A stretch of DNA of 64,000 bases, from positions 1,922,001 to 1,986,000 of the forward strand of contig NZ_CP054139.1 of NCBI RefSeq assembly GCF_013283875.1, read 5' to 3'. This DNA comes from Mucilaginibacter mali (lineage in GTDB: Bacteria > Bacteroidota > Bacteroidia > Sphingobacteriales > Sphingobacteriaceae). Below the pieces are notes generated by a model that had not been told where the DNA came from, did not search any database, and saw nothing but the letters and a program-made list of their open reading frames with translations. Shown here piece by piece: positions 33,335 through 43,243 of this stretch. Each line of letters opens with the position of its first letter. Position 1 is the first letter of the stretch. The translations under genes and the position numbers were made by a program.

Positions 33335-33377
33335 CTATGTTATGGTATATTTTCGACATTGCTATCCTGTTGCATCC
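33335..33377 (-). promoter_or_regulatory. Operator and -7 element of the GH28-GH105 operon
   Basis: Minus-strand GGATGC (33377-33372) and GGATAG (33367-33362) are 10 bases apart. After a 19-base spacer comes TAACATAG (33342-33335), 6 of 8 bases to TAnnTTTG. The predicted transcript start is ~106 bases before the GH28 ATG. Confidence 0.5.
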
Positions 33378-33428
33378 TGACCTATACGTAATACAAGCCT
33401 GCACTTTATGTATTAATGCCTGTCATCA

Positions 33429-33471
33429 GGATACATCAGGACACCTTATAATAATATACTGGTTACATTTA
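33429..33471 (+). promoter_or_regulatory. Operator and -7 element of the GH95-GH43 operon
   Basis: GGATAC (33429) and GGACAC (33439) are 10 bases apart; 19 bases later comes TACATTTA (33464-33471), 7 of 8 to TAnnTTTG. The start codon is 71 bases downstream. Confidence 0.6.
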
Positions 33472-33541
33472 CGTCAACAACCGTTATAAACAAACCGGAA
33501 TTTTTTCGGCAACGAGACCGTACCTGATCAACCTTAATGAT

Positions 33542-36031
33542 ATGAGATTTACCCCGTATGTATTAATACGCTGTAAAAAGCTGCTACTGCTGCCATTATT
33601 AATCGCGACGATGCAATGCTTTAGCCAGGGCGCTTTAAAGCTATGGTATAAGCAACCGGCCAGGGTATGGACAGAAGCCCTGCCGTTGGGCAATGGCCGC
33701 CTTGGCGCAATGGTATTTGGCGGGGCAGGTAAGGAGCTGATCCAATTGAACGAAGCGACCTTATGGAGTGGCGGGCCGATGCGGACTAATCAAAACCCAG
33801 GTGCCTACGCCAATCTGCAACTGGCCCGCGAAGCGCTGTTTAAAAAAGAAGATTATACCGCTGCCAATGCCTACGCTAAAAAAATGCAGGGCTATTACAG
33901 CGATTCGTACATGCCGCTGGGCGATCTGACCATCGATCAGCAGTTTAAGGATAGCACCATCAGCAACTATTACCGCGACCTTAATATTAAGGATGCTATC
34001 GCCACCACCCGTTTTACTGCCGGCGGCGTACAGTTTACCCGGCAGATGATCAGTTCGGCACCCGACCAGGTGATGGTGCTGCACTTTACAGCCAGTAAAC
34101 CCGGTCAGCTAAATTTTAAGCTGGGGATCAAAAATCAATTACGCCACGAAAACTTTTTAGTATCGAACAATGAGATCGGCATGAAGGCAAAAGCGCCGTC
34201 GCATATCGAACCTAATTATAATAAGGTGCCGGTAGTGATCACCTGGGAGGATAGCACCCATATCCGAGGCATGCGTTACCGGCTGTTGGTGAAAGCCGTA
34301 AATAAAGGTGGTACCGTAAATGCTGATACCACCGGTATCGTTGTAAAAAACGCTACGGAAGTTACGGTTTATCTTTCGGCCGCGACCAGTTTTAACGGGT
34401 TCGATAAGAGCCCGGTTATACAAGGCAGGGATGAGGCAAAGCTGGCCGCTGGATATTTGAGCACTGCTATTCAGAAACCCTGGCCGGTATTGTTGAATCG
34501 CCATTATGCCGATCATCACAAATATTTTAACCGGGTGAGGTTTGACCTGTCCGTGCCTGCGGATAGCAGCAATGCTGCTTTGCCTACTGATGAACGACTT
34601 GAAAACTATACCAAAGGTGCGGCCGATCTATCGCTGGAAACCCTTTACTTTCAATATGGCAGGTATCTATTAATAGCAAGTTCGCGCCCGGGTGGCGTTA
34701 ATGCCAATTTGCAGGGCATCTGGAATAAGGATGTTCGCCCGGCATGGAGCTCGAATTATACCACCAATATCAACGCGCAAATGAACTACTGGCCTGCCGA
34801 AGCCGCCAACCTGTCGGATGTCCATTTGCCTTTTATTAATTTTATTAAGGAAGCTTCGGTTACCGGCAAGGTTACCGCAAGTGAGTTTTATCACGCCCGT
34901 GGTTGGGTGTTGCATCATAACAGTGATATTTGGGCTATTACCAATCCGGTGGGTGATATTGGTCGAGGTGATCCCAAATGGGCCAGTTGGGCAATGGGTT
35001 CGCCATGGTTATCGCAACATTTGTGGTGGCATTACGAATTCACCAAAGATAAGGATTACCTGCGCAATACCGCGTACCCCATTATGAAAAGCGCGGCGCT
35101 GTTCTGTATCGACTGGCTGCAACCCTATAAAGGCCATTTGGTAACCGCACCATCCGTATCGCCCGAGAATAACTTTTTTGACGATAACCATAAGCAGGGG
35201 AGTGTATCCATAGCCACTACCATGGATATGTCCATCATCCGCGACCTGTTTACTAATTTGATTGATGCCAGTAATGAACTGGGTTACGATAAGGCTTTCC
35301 GTGATACCATCATCGCCAAAAAAGCATTGCTGTTTCCATTGCAGATAGGGCAGAAGGGCAATATCCAGGAATGGTATAAGGATTGGGAAGATCCGGATCC
35401 GCACCATCGCCATGTGTCGCACCTGTTTGGTTTGTTTCCCGGGAAAGAGATCTCTCCGATACAAACGCCAGCCTTCGCCAATGCCGCTAAAAAAACATTG
35501 GAGTTAAGGGGCGATGCCGGCACCGGCTGGAGCCTGGCCTGGAAGATCAATTTTTGGGCGCGCCTGCTGGATGGCAACCACTCCTATAAAATGATACGCG
35601 ACTTGTTACGTATCACCCGTGATCTGGGTACCAATATGTCTAACGGGGGCGGTTCGTATCCTAATCTGTTCGATGCGCACCCGCCGTTCCAGATCGACGG
35701 CAATTTTGGCGGGCTATCGGGCATGTGCGAAATGCTGCTGCAAAGCCAGTCGGGCGAGATCAATATGCTGCCCGCCATCCCGGATGCCTGGAGCAGCGGT
35801 GAGGTTTCGGGCTTAAAAGCCCGCGGCAATTTTGAGGTGGCTATGAAATGGAACAATAAGCAGATCGTTAACGCATCGGTATTATCGGGTGCGGGTGGTG
35901 TGTGCCATATTCGTACAGCTAATCGGGTTAAGGTAGCAGGTGTACAAACTAAAATGTCTAAAACCGATAATGGTTATCTGATCAGCTTTAATACGCAAAA
36001 AGGAATGCGCTATCAAATTACAGGCATATAA
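33542..36031 (+). CDS. GH95 alpha-L-fucosidase / alpha-L-galactosidase
   Basis: An 829-residue exported enzyme with the GH95 layout. The N-terminal beta domain begins LWYKQPARVWTEALPLGNGRLGAMVFGG. The helical barrel carries NINAQMNYWPAE (the two catalytic Asn), APSVSPENNF (general acid Glu) and FDAHPPFQIDGNFGG (Asp). It hydrolyses alpha-1,2-fucose or alpha-galactose caps, as found on pectin or xyloglucan side chains; which sugar cannot be told here. Its stop overlaps the ATG of the GH43 gene by one base. Confidence 0.88.
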   Translation: MRFTPYVLIRCKKLLLLPLLIATMQCFSQGALKLWYKQPARVWTEALPLGNGRLGAMVFGGAGKELIQLNEATLWSGGPMRTNQNPGAYANLQLAREALFKKEDYTAANAYAKKMQGYYSDSYMPLGDLTIDQQFKDSTISNYYRDLNIKDAIATTRFTAGGVQFTRQMISSAPDQVMVLHFTASKPGQLNFKLGIKNQLRHENFLVSNNEIGMKAKAPSHIEPNYNKVPVVITWEDSTHIRGMRYRLLVKAVNKGGTVNADTTGIVVKNATEVTVYLSAATSFNGFDKSPVIQGRDEAKLAAGYLSTAIQKPWPVLLNRHYADHHKYFNRVRFDLSVPADSSNAALPTDERLENYTKGAADLSLETLYFQYGRYLLIASSRPGGVNANLQGIWNKDVRPAWSSNYTTNINAQMNYWPAEAANLSDVHLPFINFIKEASVTGKVTASEFYHARGWVLHHNSDIWAITNPVGDIGRGDPKWASWAMGSPWLSQHLWWHYEFTKDKDYLRNTAYPIMKSAALFCIDWLQPYKGHLVTAPSVSPENNFFDDNHKQGSVSIATTMDMSIIRDLFTNLIDASNELGYDKAFRDTIIAKKALLFPLQIGQKGNIQEWYKDWEDPDPHHRHVSHLFGLFPGKEISPIQTPAFANAAKKTLELRGDAGTGWSLAWKINFWARLLDGNHSYKMIRDLLRITRDLGTNMSNGGGSYPNLFDAHPPFQIDGNFGGLSGMCEMLLQSQSGEINMLPAIPDAWSSGEVSGLKARGNFEVAMKWNNKQIVNASVLSGAGGVCHIRTANRVKVAGVQTKMSKTDNGYLISFNTQKGMRYQITGI

Positions 36032-37080
36032 TGATGGCGGTCCCAAACAGAACTTCACTGAAGCAACTATCGTTAGCCGGTATTATTACATTGGCTATAT
36101 TATTATGGTATTACAATGGCTATGCGCAGCAATTGCAAAGAAGCATCCCGGTGCACGACCCGGTGATGATCAAACAGGATAGCACTTATTTCCTGTTTTG
36201 CACGGGTAGGGGAATAGCGGTATGGTCATCCACAAACATGGTGGATTGGAAGCGGGAACCACAGGTTTTTGAAACTGCTCCTGAATGGATAACGGGTATT
36301 GTCCCGGGTTTTAAAAACTCCTATTGGGCGCCGGATATATCTTATTATAACGGCCTTTATTATTTGTATTACGCGGTGTCGGCATTCGGCAAAAATACTT
36401 CGGCAATTGGTCTGGTTACGAACAAGACATTATACACTAAGTCGCCCGATTTTAAGTGGGTAGATCATGGCGAAATCATCCGCTCTGTTCCCGGTAAAAC
36501 CAATTGGAACGCTATCGACCCAAATCTTGCAATCGATGGAAAAGGCGTGCCTTATTTATTCTTCGGATCGTTTTGGGACGGGTTGAAAATAGCCCGGTTA
36601 AATAAGGATAGGATGAGCGTGGCGGACGACATAAACAAACTGCCAACTGTAGCCAGCCGGAAGAAAAACGGGTCGTCCGGAACAAACCCGCCATCGGTAG
36701 ATGATAACCCGGTAGATGCGGGTGGGAACGCCATTGAGGCACCTTTTGTATTTAGTAAGGGAAAATACTTTTACCTCTTTGCGTCAATTGATTACTGTTG
36801 CAAAGGGCCTAAAAGTACCTATAAAATGATTGTAGGACGGGCTAAGAATATTAAGGGGCCATATCTTGATAAAGACGGGGTAAATATGGCCACTGGCGGC
36901 GGTACAATTGTGCTTGCAGGCGATAACAACTGGTATGGAGTAGGGCACAACGCGGTGTGTACTTTTGACGGAATTGACTACCTCATCTTCCACGGTTATG
37001 ATGCCGCGGATAAGGGAATATCCAAATTAAGAGTGGAGAAACTCACCTGGGATAATGATTGGCCCGTTGTGCTAAAATAG
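36031..37080 (+). CDS. GH43 endo-arabinanase-type enzyme
   Basis: A 349-residue exported five-bladed propeller. The catalytic triad is visible: VHDPVMIK (Asp ~42), AIDPNLAIDG (Asp ~166) and AIEAPFVFSKG (Glu ~236). The block WSSTNMVDWKREP and the SYWAPDISYYNGLYYLYYAVS blade are typical of arabinan endo-1,5-alpha-L-arabinosidases. Translationally coupled to GH95. It attacks arabinan side chains of RG-I. Confidence 0.85.
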   Translation: MMAVPNRTSLKQLSLAGIITLAILLWYYNGYAQQLQRSIPVHDPVMIKQDSTYFLFCTGRGIAVWSSTNMVDWKREPQVFETAPEWITGIVPGFKNSYWAPDISYYNGLYYLYYAVSAFGKNTSAIGLVTNKTLYTKSPDFKWVDHGEIIRSVPGKTNWNAIDPNLAIDGKGVPYLFFGSFWDGLKIARLNKDRMSVADDINKLPTVASRKKNGSSGTNPPSVDDNPVDAGGNAIEAPFVFSKGKYFYLFASIDYCCKGPKSTYKMIVGRAKNIKGPYLDKDGVNMATGGGTIVLAGDNNWYGVGHNAVCTFDGIDYLIFHGYDAADKGISKLRVEKLTWDNDWPVVLK

Positions 37081-37202
37081 TATTATAAATAGATAAAATG
37101 TGCCATAAAAGGCAGGATAGTGTGGTAAAAAGAGTGTTTTGGGGGCGCTAAAGAAGGACAAACGCCAATGAGAAATGACCTGTAACGTAAAAATGCAATC
37201 GT

Positions 37203-37230
37203 TTGTTTTTAATAAAAACAACTTTTTTTT
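37203..37230 (+). terminator. Terminator-like hairpin with T-run
   Basis: TTGTTTTT (37203-37210) and AAAAACAA (37214-37221) form an AT-only stem followed by eight T, ~120 bases after the GH43 stop. Confidence 0.5.
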
Positions 37231-37309
37231 AAATATAACGTGCCTGAACGTGGAATTTGTTATGAATTTGAAAATGATTTTATACACTAACTATCAGGTT
37301 TCAAAATTC

Positions 37310-37354
37310 AGGATAGCACAGGATGGTTAATTAGGATACTTGTACATATCTTTA
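37310..37354 (+). promoter_or_regulatory. Operator and -7 element of the FAS1/SusCD operon
   Basis: AGGATAG-CAC-AGGATGG, with GGAT at 37311 and 37321 (10-bp period), then a 20-base spacer and TATCTTTA (37347-37354), 7 of 8 to TAnnTTTG. A further GGAT (37334) lies in the spacer. The predicted transcript starts ~260 bases before the first gene. Confidence 0.65.
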
Positions 37355-37619
37355 TTTTACACAATCAGGTAAGTGTATGCGAACCAATTAGTACACTAAC
37401 TGATATTATAAACCAATTAAAACCAACACCAAATGAATCAAATTTTACAAAACCAATTATTGGGGCCAAAAACGCATAACCCCTTATGTACTTGTCAAAA
37501 ATACATTTATTAAACCTGATCAGTTTAATAGCTAAATCCAGATCATCATTGTATTAAAACCCCTCAACGGTTTTGATCTGACTTTTGTATTGTAAACTTA
37601 ATTTTCTAAATATTTTAGT
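37355..37619 (+). other. Long 5' leader of the FAS1/SusCD operon
   Basis: About 260 bases of AT-rich sequence without an ORF, containing a weak AAAACC...GGTTTT hairpin (37556-37574) and a GGGG...CCCC pair near 37474-37495. It may be an untranslated regulatory leader, or there may be a second, nearer promoter that I could not identify. Confidence 0.4.
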
Positions 37620-39920
37620 ATGTATAAATTTTTAAAAAATTTATCCTGTTTGCTTTGCCTTATCGTGATTTTTGGCAGCTGCCGTAAAAAGGCATTTGAT
37701 GACTATTACGGACGGCCAAGCAACTTACAACCGCCAATTTACCAGGTGCTGCAGGGTCGTGGTAATTTTAATACCTTTTTGGCTGTTATTGACAAATCGG
37801 GGTATAAAGCTACATTAAGCGCCGCCGGTTACTGGACGCTTTTCGCGCCTAACGACGCGGCTTTCCAAAAATATTTTACCGCAAACAATACCAGTCTTGA
37901 TAAAATAGACTCGGTAACTGCAAGGAAGATCGTTACTTACAGTTTGGTGTTTAACGCTTTTCAAACAGATCACATTGCCGATTATCAATCAGCAAAAGGA
38001 TGGGTGCCAACATCGGCATTTAAACGCCGCACCGCTTACTATGATGGTTTTATGTTTGGTGCAGGTCCTGATGGTGCCAATGGTGTTTACGTATCAGAAA
38101 ATCGTAACGTTGGTGTTTATCAATATGGTGATAATAATAATAAATACATCCCGTACTTCTATTCTACCTTCATGACAGCGGCCGGCTTAAGCGCTGCAGA
38201 TTACAACTACTTCTTCCCGTCGTCTACCTATTCGGGCTTTAACGTTGCCAACGCATCGGTAGTTAATAAGGATATCCTTGCTGAAAATGGTGTGATCCAC
38301 GAGATAGACCAGGTTGTGCTTCCTTTACCAAGTGTAGAACAGAAGATGGCTTCAAACTCGCAATACAGCGTATTCAAAAGCATATTCGATCAGTTTATGG
38401 TAACTTATGCTTCTGATGTTAACTATACACGTCAATATAATACCGTTACCAATAAAAACAACACGGTATACGTTAAAAAGTATGCTCCTAACCTTACGTT
38501 CGCTCCGGGTAATGAGAACTTTGTAAAACTGGAAGATAATGACGGCCAGCGCGATGGCTATACTTTATTTGCGCCAACCGATGCCGCTCTTATACCATAT
38601 ATTGATAATACCATATTAGAGTTTTATGTGCCTGATGCTACGCAACGCACACCGGCCAAACTGCTTACCAATATGGCTGTTTTGCCAACAAATATTATAG
38701 CCGACTTGCTGAATGCTCACATGTTCCCAACTACTGTGTGGCCAAGCAAGTTTGCAAGTGCCGGCAATGCTAACGGCGAACCGCCCCGCTTTAACACCAC
38801 TACCGATATTGTTGAAAAGCAATTTGGTAGCAATGGTTTGTTTTACGGTGTAAATAAAGTACAACAAGCCAATGTATTCAGTACTGTTTATGCCCGTGCC
38901 TACCTGGACCCTAACTATTCTATCATGACCAGGTTGCTTGATCTGTATGCTAAAGCGCAAACCAGCAGCCCAAGCTTAAAATACACCGTGTTTATGTTAT
39001 CTGATGCACAATTGCGTGCCTTAGGTTACGATTTTAACACTGCATCGCAGGCATTTACCCAAACCGTAAATGGTACAACTACCAGCGGTGGTACGCCACA
39101 AGCGGCTTTGCAACGAATATTGAATATCAACATCGTGCCAACACCTAATGGCGAACTGGACGACCTTTCGGGTAACGGTATCGCTGAAAGCCTTGGGGGC
39201 GAATATATCAGGTGGAATAATAACAAGGTTTCATCGGCCGGAACAGTTGAGCAAAACTTAACTCTTAACGTTATTGGTTCGCGCTCTTACAGTAATGGTA
39301 AAGTATACTATTTAAGCGGAGGGATACTGGATCAGGCCAGCAAGCTGATAGCTGCCGATATCGCTGCTAACGCGGGTACCTCAACAGCACAGGGGCCATA
39401 TTACGATTTTTATACGTACATGGTTAGCTCGGGGGCCTATAACGCCGGCGCAGGTGAGTTACTGAACGTACAATTGGGCGCTAACTATACAGTGTTTATA
39501 CCTACACAGGCTGCTATGAAGCAAGCGGTTATTGATGGCTATTTGCCAGGTGTAACTGCCGGTTCGGGCGCGGCCAAAACCTTTGTGTCATTTACCTATA
39601 ATCCATCTTCAAGTACTGATAAGGATTTGGTAACCAGGTTTATACAATATCATATTTTAAATGGTATATCTATAGCGCCCGATGGTAAAAAAGGTGTAAA
39701 CGGTGTAACATTCCCAACGTTGCTTAAAAACGTTGCCGGCGATGCGTTATCGGTAGTTACGTTTAACCAACCGGGCAATTTAACCATCAGGGATAGCCAG
39801 GCCCGTACAATTGGGTTGGTAGCACCAAATAACAACAGTTACTTCCCGGCCACAAGCAATTACCTGGGCAACCGCGTATTGCTGCACCAAATAGACGGTT
39901 ATTTAAGATACACACTCTAA
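37620..39920 (+). CDS. Four-domain FAS1 (fasciclin) lipoprotein
   Basis: A 766-residue surface or periplasmic lipoprotein with signal and lipobox CLIVIFGSC (Cys ~21). Four FAS1 repeats are visible from their YTLFAP/YTVF-type strands: YWTLFAPNDAAF (~75), YTLFAPTDAALI (~318), YTVFMLSDAQL (~457) and YTVFIPTQAAM (~620). Each ends near a VLxHxIDxxL-type segment, for example VLLHQIDGYL at the C-terminus. It is the first gene of the SusCD operon, so it is likely a surface glycan-binding or adhesion partner of the import complex. FAS1 domains bind proteins or glycans; the ligand here is inferred. Confidence 0.8.
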   Translation: MYKFLKNLSCLLCLIVIFGSCRKKAFDDYYGRPSNLQPPIYQVLQGRGNFNTFLAVIDKSGYKATLSAAGYWTLFAPNDAAFQKYFTANNTSLDKIDSVTARKIVTYSLVFNAFQTDHIADYQSAKGWVPTSAFKRRTAYYDGFMFGAGPDGANGVYVSENRNVGVYQYGDNNNKYIPYFYSTFMTAAGLSAADYNYFFPSSTYSGFNVANASVVNKDILAENGVIHEIDQVVLPLPSVEQKMASNSQYSVFKSIFDQFMVTYASDVNYTRQYNTVTNKNNTVYVKKYAPNLTFAPGNENFVKLEDNDGQRDGYTLFAPTDAALIPYIDNTILEFYVPDATQRTPAKLLTNMAVLPTNIIADLLNAHMFPTTVWPSKFASAGNANGEPPRFNTTTDIVEKQFGSNGLFYGVNKVQQANVFSTVYARAYLDPNYSIMTRLLDLYAKAQTSSPSLKYTVFMLSDAQLRALGYDFNTASQAFTQTVNGTTTSGGTPQAALQRILNINIVPTPNGELDDLSGNGIAESLGGEYIRWNNNKVSSAGTVEQNLTLNVIGSRSYSNGKVYYLSGGILDQASKLIAADIAANAGTSTAQGPYYDFYTYMVSSGAYNAGAGELLNVQLGANYTVFIPTQAAMKQAVIDGYLPGVTAGSGAAKTFVSFTYNPSSSTDKDLVTRFIQYHILNGISIAPDGKKGVNGVTFPTLLKNVAGDALSVVTFNQPGNLTIRDSQARTIGLVAPNNNSYFPATSNYLGNRVLLHQIDGYLRYTL

Positions 39921-39937
39921 ACACTTATATCTTACAC

Positions 39938-42900
39938 ATGAGAAGACTTTTTACTTCTGTTTTTTGCACGGTTATCGGCTTCTGTTTGTGTGCAGTAATG
40001 CACGCGCAGGCTCAAACCGCTGACAAAATATTGATCAAGGGCAGGGTCATTGATTCTAAAGACAAACTCCCGGTTATAGGTGCCACCGTTACCGAGCAGG
40101 ATAAAGATAAACGTACAGTTAGCGCTCAGGCAGCTGATATCGATGGTAACTTCGCGCTGAAGATCAGCGATGTTACGCACAAACTGGTTATTTCTATCAT
40201 CGGTTATAAAACATTAACGCTTGATATCGGTACACGCCGCGAGTTTAACGTAAGCATGGTTAGCACAACTAACGATATTGCCGAGGTAACCATTACCGCC
40301 CGTGCGCAAACTAACAATGGTACCGGTTTAAATATCGATAAACGCGACCAAACAACTTCTACCGTTACACTGAATGCGAAAGACGTGGAGACCTTACAGG
40401 CTACCACTATCGATCAGGCTATTCAAGGCCGCTTGCCAGGTGTCGATATCGTTTCTAACTCGGGCGACCCCGGGGCAGGTATGTCTATTAAGATCAGGGG
40501 TACCTCATCCATCAATGGCGTATCTAATCCGCTGATCGTTGTGGACGGTGTACCATTCGATACTTCGGTTCCCAGCGACTTTAACTTCGCTACCGCTAAC
40601 AACACCCAATATGCCGACTTGTTATCCATCGCCCCGTCTGATATAGAGGATATATCTATCCTGAAGGATGCTGCTGCTACGGCAGTTTGGGGCGCACGCG
40701 CGGCAAACGGTGTGTTAATTATTAAAACTAAGCGTGGTAAAAAAGGCCCGCCTACCATCAGCTATACTTTTAAGGGTACATCAACCCAGCAGCCAGGGGG
40801 CATCCCACTGTTAAGCGGCGATCAGTACTCGTCTTTTATCCCTGAAATGGTGATGAATGTAAACGGCACGCCTTTAAACACCTTAACCATTAAGGAGTTT
40901 GCCCGCGACCCGCTTGATCTTTATAACTATAACAACTATAGCCAAAATACCGATTGGGTAAAAGCTATTTCGCGCCGCGGTAGTGTTTATGATAACAACT
41001 TGTCTATATCAGGCGGTGGCGAAAAAGCACGTTACTTTGCTTCGGTGGGCTACAACGATCAGGTAGGTACTACTATTGGTACAGGCTTAACCCGTTTAAA
41101 TACCAGGTTGAACCTTGACTATATCGTGTCGGACAAAATTAAGTTCACCACCTTTTTTGCTTATTCGCACAGTAATACGGCCTTTACCTATGCAGCAAGT
41201 AATGATGGTACCGGCAGTGATGGTGTGCGCGCAATTGCAGCTATCAAAATGCCAAACAGCAGCATTTACGAGTATAATGAGTATGGTTTGTTAACACCAA
41301 CCTATTTTTCGCCAGCTCAAAACGTACAGGGGTCATACATCGCCGGCGGTATATTTAACCCGGTTGCCATGGCCAACGCTGCGCAAAATAATAAGATCAA
41401 CGACCGTATCACTCCGCACTTTAACCTGGTATATAATATCAGCAGCGTGCTGAATGCCACCGGTGATGTTGTTTTTGACATTAATAACGTAAGGCAAACC
41501 CGGTTTTTACCACAAATTGCTACAGGCAGGCCGTTTACCGAAACTTCGGTTAACCGCGCTTCTAACTCAGACTATGATACCTATAGTGTAAGCACTAAAT
41601 TAAACCTGGTTTATACGCCTACCCTAAATGATAAGCATTCGTTCCAGGGCTTATTCTCGTTCCAAAGCGAGGATGATAAAAGCCTTACGCAGGGACAGCT
41701 GATCACCAATACGGCATCAAGTTATCTGATCGATGCATCGGCACCGGGCCGTACTACCTTAGATAATGCGATTATCTCGGGCATTGGCCAAACCCGTTCG
41801 GTAGCCATGCTGATCAATGGTCAGTATAAATACCTCGACCGTTACATCATCAACGTGGCTTTGCGCGGCGATGGTAGTTCGCGTTTCGGTTCAAACAGCC
41901 GTTACGGCCTGTTTCCGTCAATATCAGCCCGTTACCGTCTGTCGGCCGAACCATTCATGAAGCAATTTTCAGGCTGGCTGGATGAGTTTAGCTTTAGAGG
42001 TGGTTACGGTGCATCCGGTAACTCGCCAGATAACGATTACCTGTTCTACAGCATTTATGCCAATACGCCAACCAACTACCTTGGCTTGTCGGGCTTATAT
42101 CCAACCAATATCCAGTTGAATAACCTGAAATGGGAAACACTAAAGGGTATTGACGCTGGTGTGAACATCATCCTGTTCAAAAACAAACTGAACATCGACC
42201 TGGGCTTTTACCGCAACCGTACAGAGAACCTGTTGAATAAAAATCTTTCAATAGCAAGCTACAATGGTTATAGTTCGTTGCCTTATCTTAACGTAGGCAC
42301 GTTAGATAACCAGGGTATTGAATTAAGTATTTTCAGCACGCCATATAAATCGAAAGAATTACAGGTTGATTTTAACTTCAACATTTCTAATAACATTAAT
42401 ACATTGCGTGCTATTTCGCCTTACTATGCTACCTCAAGCGGTAACGTAACCCAAAACGGACAATACCTGTCGGTGTTGCAGTTGAACAATCCGCTGGGAT
42501 CTATCTACGGCTATAAATTTAAAGGTGTTTACAAAGATGCCGATGCTACCATAGCCCGCGACGCGGCTGGCAACAAGATCATCAGCCCCGATGGAACACC
42601 TGTACAAATGAGGTTTAACTACCCGCAGTCGGTTTATGCGTTCCAGCCAGGCGACGCTCAGTACGAAGACATTAATCACGATGGTAACATCAACTACCAG
42701 GACGTTGTTTACCTGGGTAACGGTAACCCTAAATTCACCGGTGGTTTTGGCCCTACATTCACCTACAAAGGGCAGTTTACACTGCAGGCGTTCTTTAACT
42801 ACCGTATAGGCGGCGATATTATTAACAGTACCAAAATGATCACTACCAATGAGTACTCTTATAATAATCAAAGCACGGCGGTATTGCGCAGGTGGCGTAA

Positions 42901-43225
42901 CCCGGGCGATGTAACCGATATCCCGCGTGCGGTATACAATACAGGTTTCAACTGGTTAGGCTCAAGCCGTTATGTTGAATCGGGTACATTCCTGCGTTTC
43001 CGTTCGATAACCGCACGTTACAATTTTGCTAAAGAATTGGCAAGGAAGCTGCGCTCTAAAAACATAAGCGTATACCTTACTGCCGAAAACCTGATGACCT
43101 TTACCAACTACACAGGTCAGGATCCGGAAGTACCAAACAGGGGAGGTATTTACCAACAGGTTAAAGATGATTCAACAACACCACCGTTGAAACAGTACAC
43201 CTTAGGTTTATCAATAGCATTTTAA
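39938..43225 (+). CDS. SusC/RagA TonB-linked outer-membrane transporter 1
   Basis: A 1095-residue transporter. It has a signal peptide, a CarboxypepD_reg-like domain (~28-105, ILIKGRVIDSKDKLPVIGATV), a TonB plug (~115-235, including DAAATAVWGARAANGVLIIKTKRGKKG) and a 22-strand barrel ending in YTLGLSIAF with a terminal Phe. It imports oligosaccharides with the SusD encoded 18 bases downstream. Overlap of expression with pectinases suggests RG-I or arabinan fragments as cargo. Confidence 0.93.
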   Translation: MRRLFTSVFCTVIGFCLCAVMHAQAQTADKILIKGRVIDSKDKLPVIGATVTEQDKDKRTVSAQAADIDGNFALKISDVTHKLVISIIGYKTLTLDIGTRREFNVSMVSTTNDIAEVTITARAQTNNGTGLNIDKRDQTTSTVTLNAKDVETLQATTIDQAIQGRLPGVDIVSNSGDPGAGMSIKIRGTSSINGVSNPLIVVDGVPFDTSVPSDFNFATANNTQYADLLSIAPSDIEDISILKDAAATAVWGARAANGVLIIKTKRGKKGPPTISYTFKGTSTQQPGGIPLLSGDQYSSFIPEMVMNVNGTPLNTLTIKEFARDPLDLYNYNNYSQNTDWVKAISRRGSVYDNNLSISGGGEKARYFASVGYNDQVGTTIGTGLTRLNTRLNLDYIVSDKIKFTTFFAYSHSNTAFTYAASNDGTGSDGVRAIAAIKMPNSSIYEYNEYGLLTPTYFSPAQNVQGSYIAGGIFNPVAMANAAQNNKINDRITPHFNLVYNISSVLNATGDVVFDINNVRQTRFLPQIATGRPFTETSVNRASNSDYDTYSVSTKLNLVYTPTLNDKHSFQGLFSFQSEDDKSLTQGQLITNTASSYLIDASAPGRTTLDNAIISGIGQTRSVAMLINGQYKYLDRYIINVALRGDGSSRFGSNSRYGLFPSISARYRLSAEPFMKQFSGWLDEFSFRGGYGASGNSPDNDYLFYSIYANTPTNYLGLSGLYPTNIQLNNLKWETLKGIDAGVNIILFKNKLNIDLGFYRNRTENLLNKNLSIASYNGYSSLPYLNVGTLDNQGIELSIFSTPYKSKELQVDFNFNISNNINTLRAISPYYATSSGNVTQNGQYLSVLQLNNPLGSIYGYKFKGVYKDADATIARDAAGNKIISPDGTPVQMRFNYPQSVYAFQPGDAQYEDINHDGNINYQDVVYLGNGNPKFTGGFGPTFTYKGQFTLQAFFNYRIGGDIINSTKMITTNEYSYNNQSTAVLRRWRNPGDVTDIPRAVYNTGFNWLGSSRYVESGTFLRFRSITARYNFAKELARKLRSKNISVYLTAENLMTFTNYTGQDPEVPNRGGIYQQVKDDSTTPPLKQYTLGLSIAF

Positions 43226-43243
43226 CATTTAAAATAGATAGCA

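Larger units (their letters stand above)
33223..33541. other. Divergent regulatory region, GH28 / GH95
   Basis: A 319-bp spacer without genes. It carries two back-to-back copies of the GGAT direct-repeat operator, one facing each operon, each followed by a -7-like element (entries below). Confidence 0.6.
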
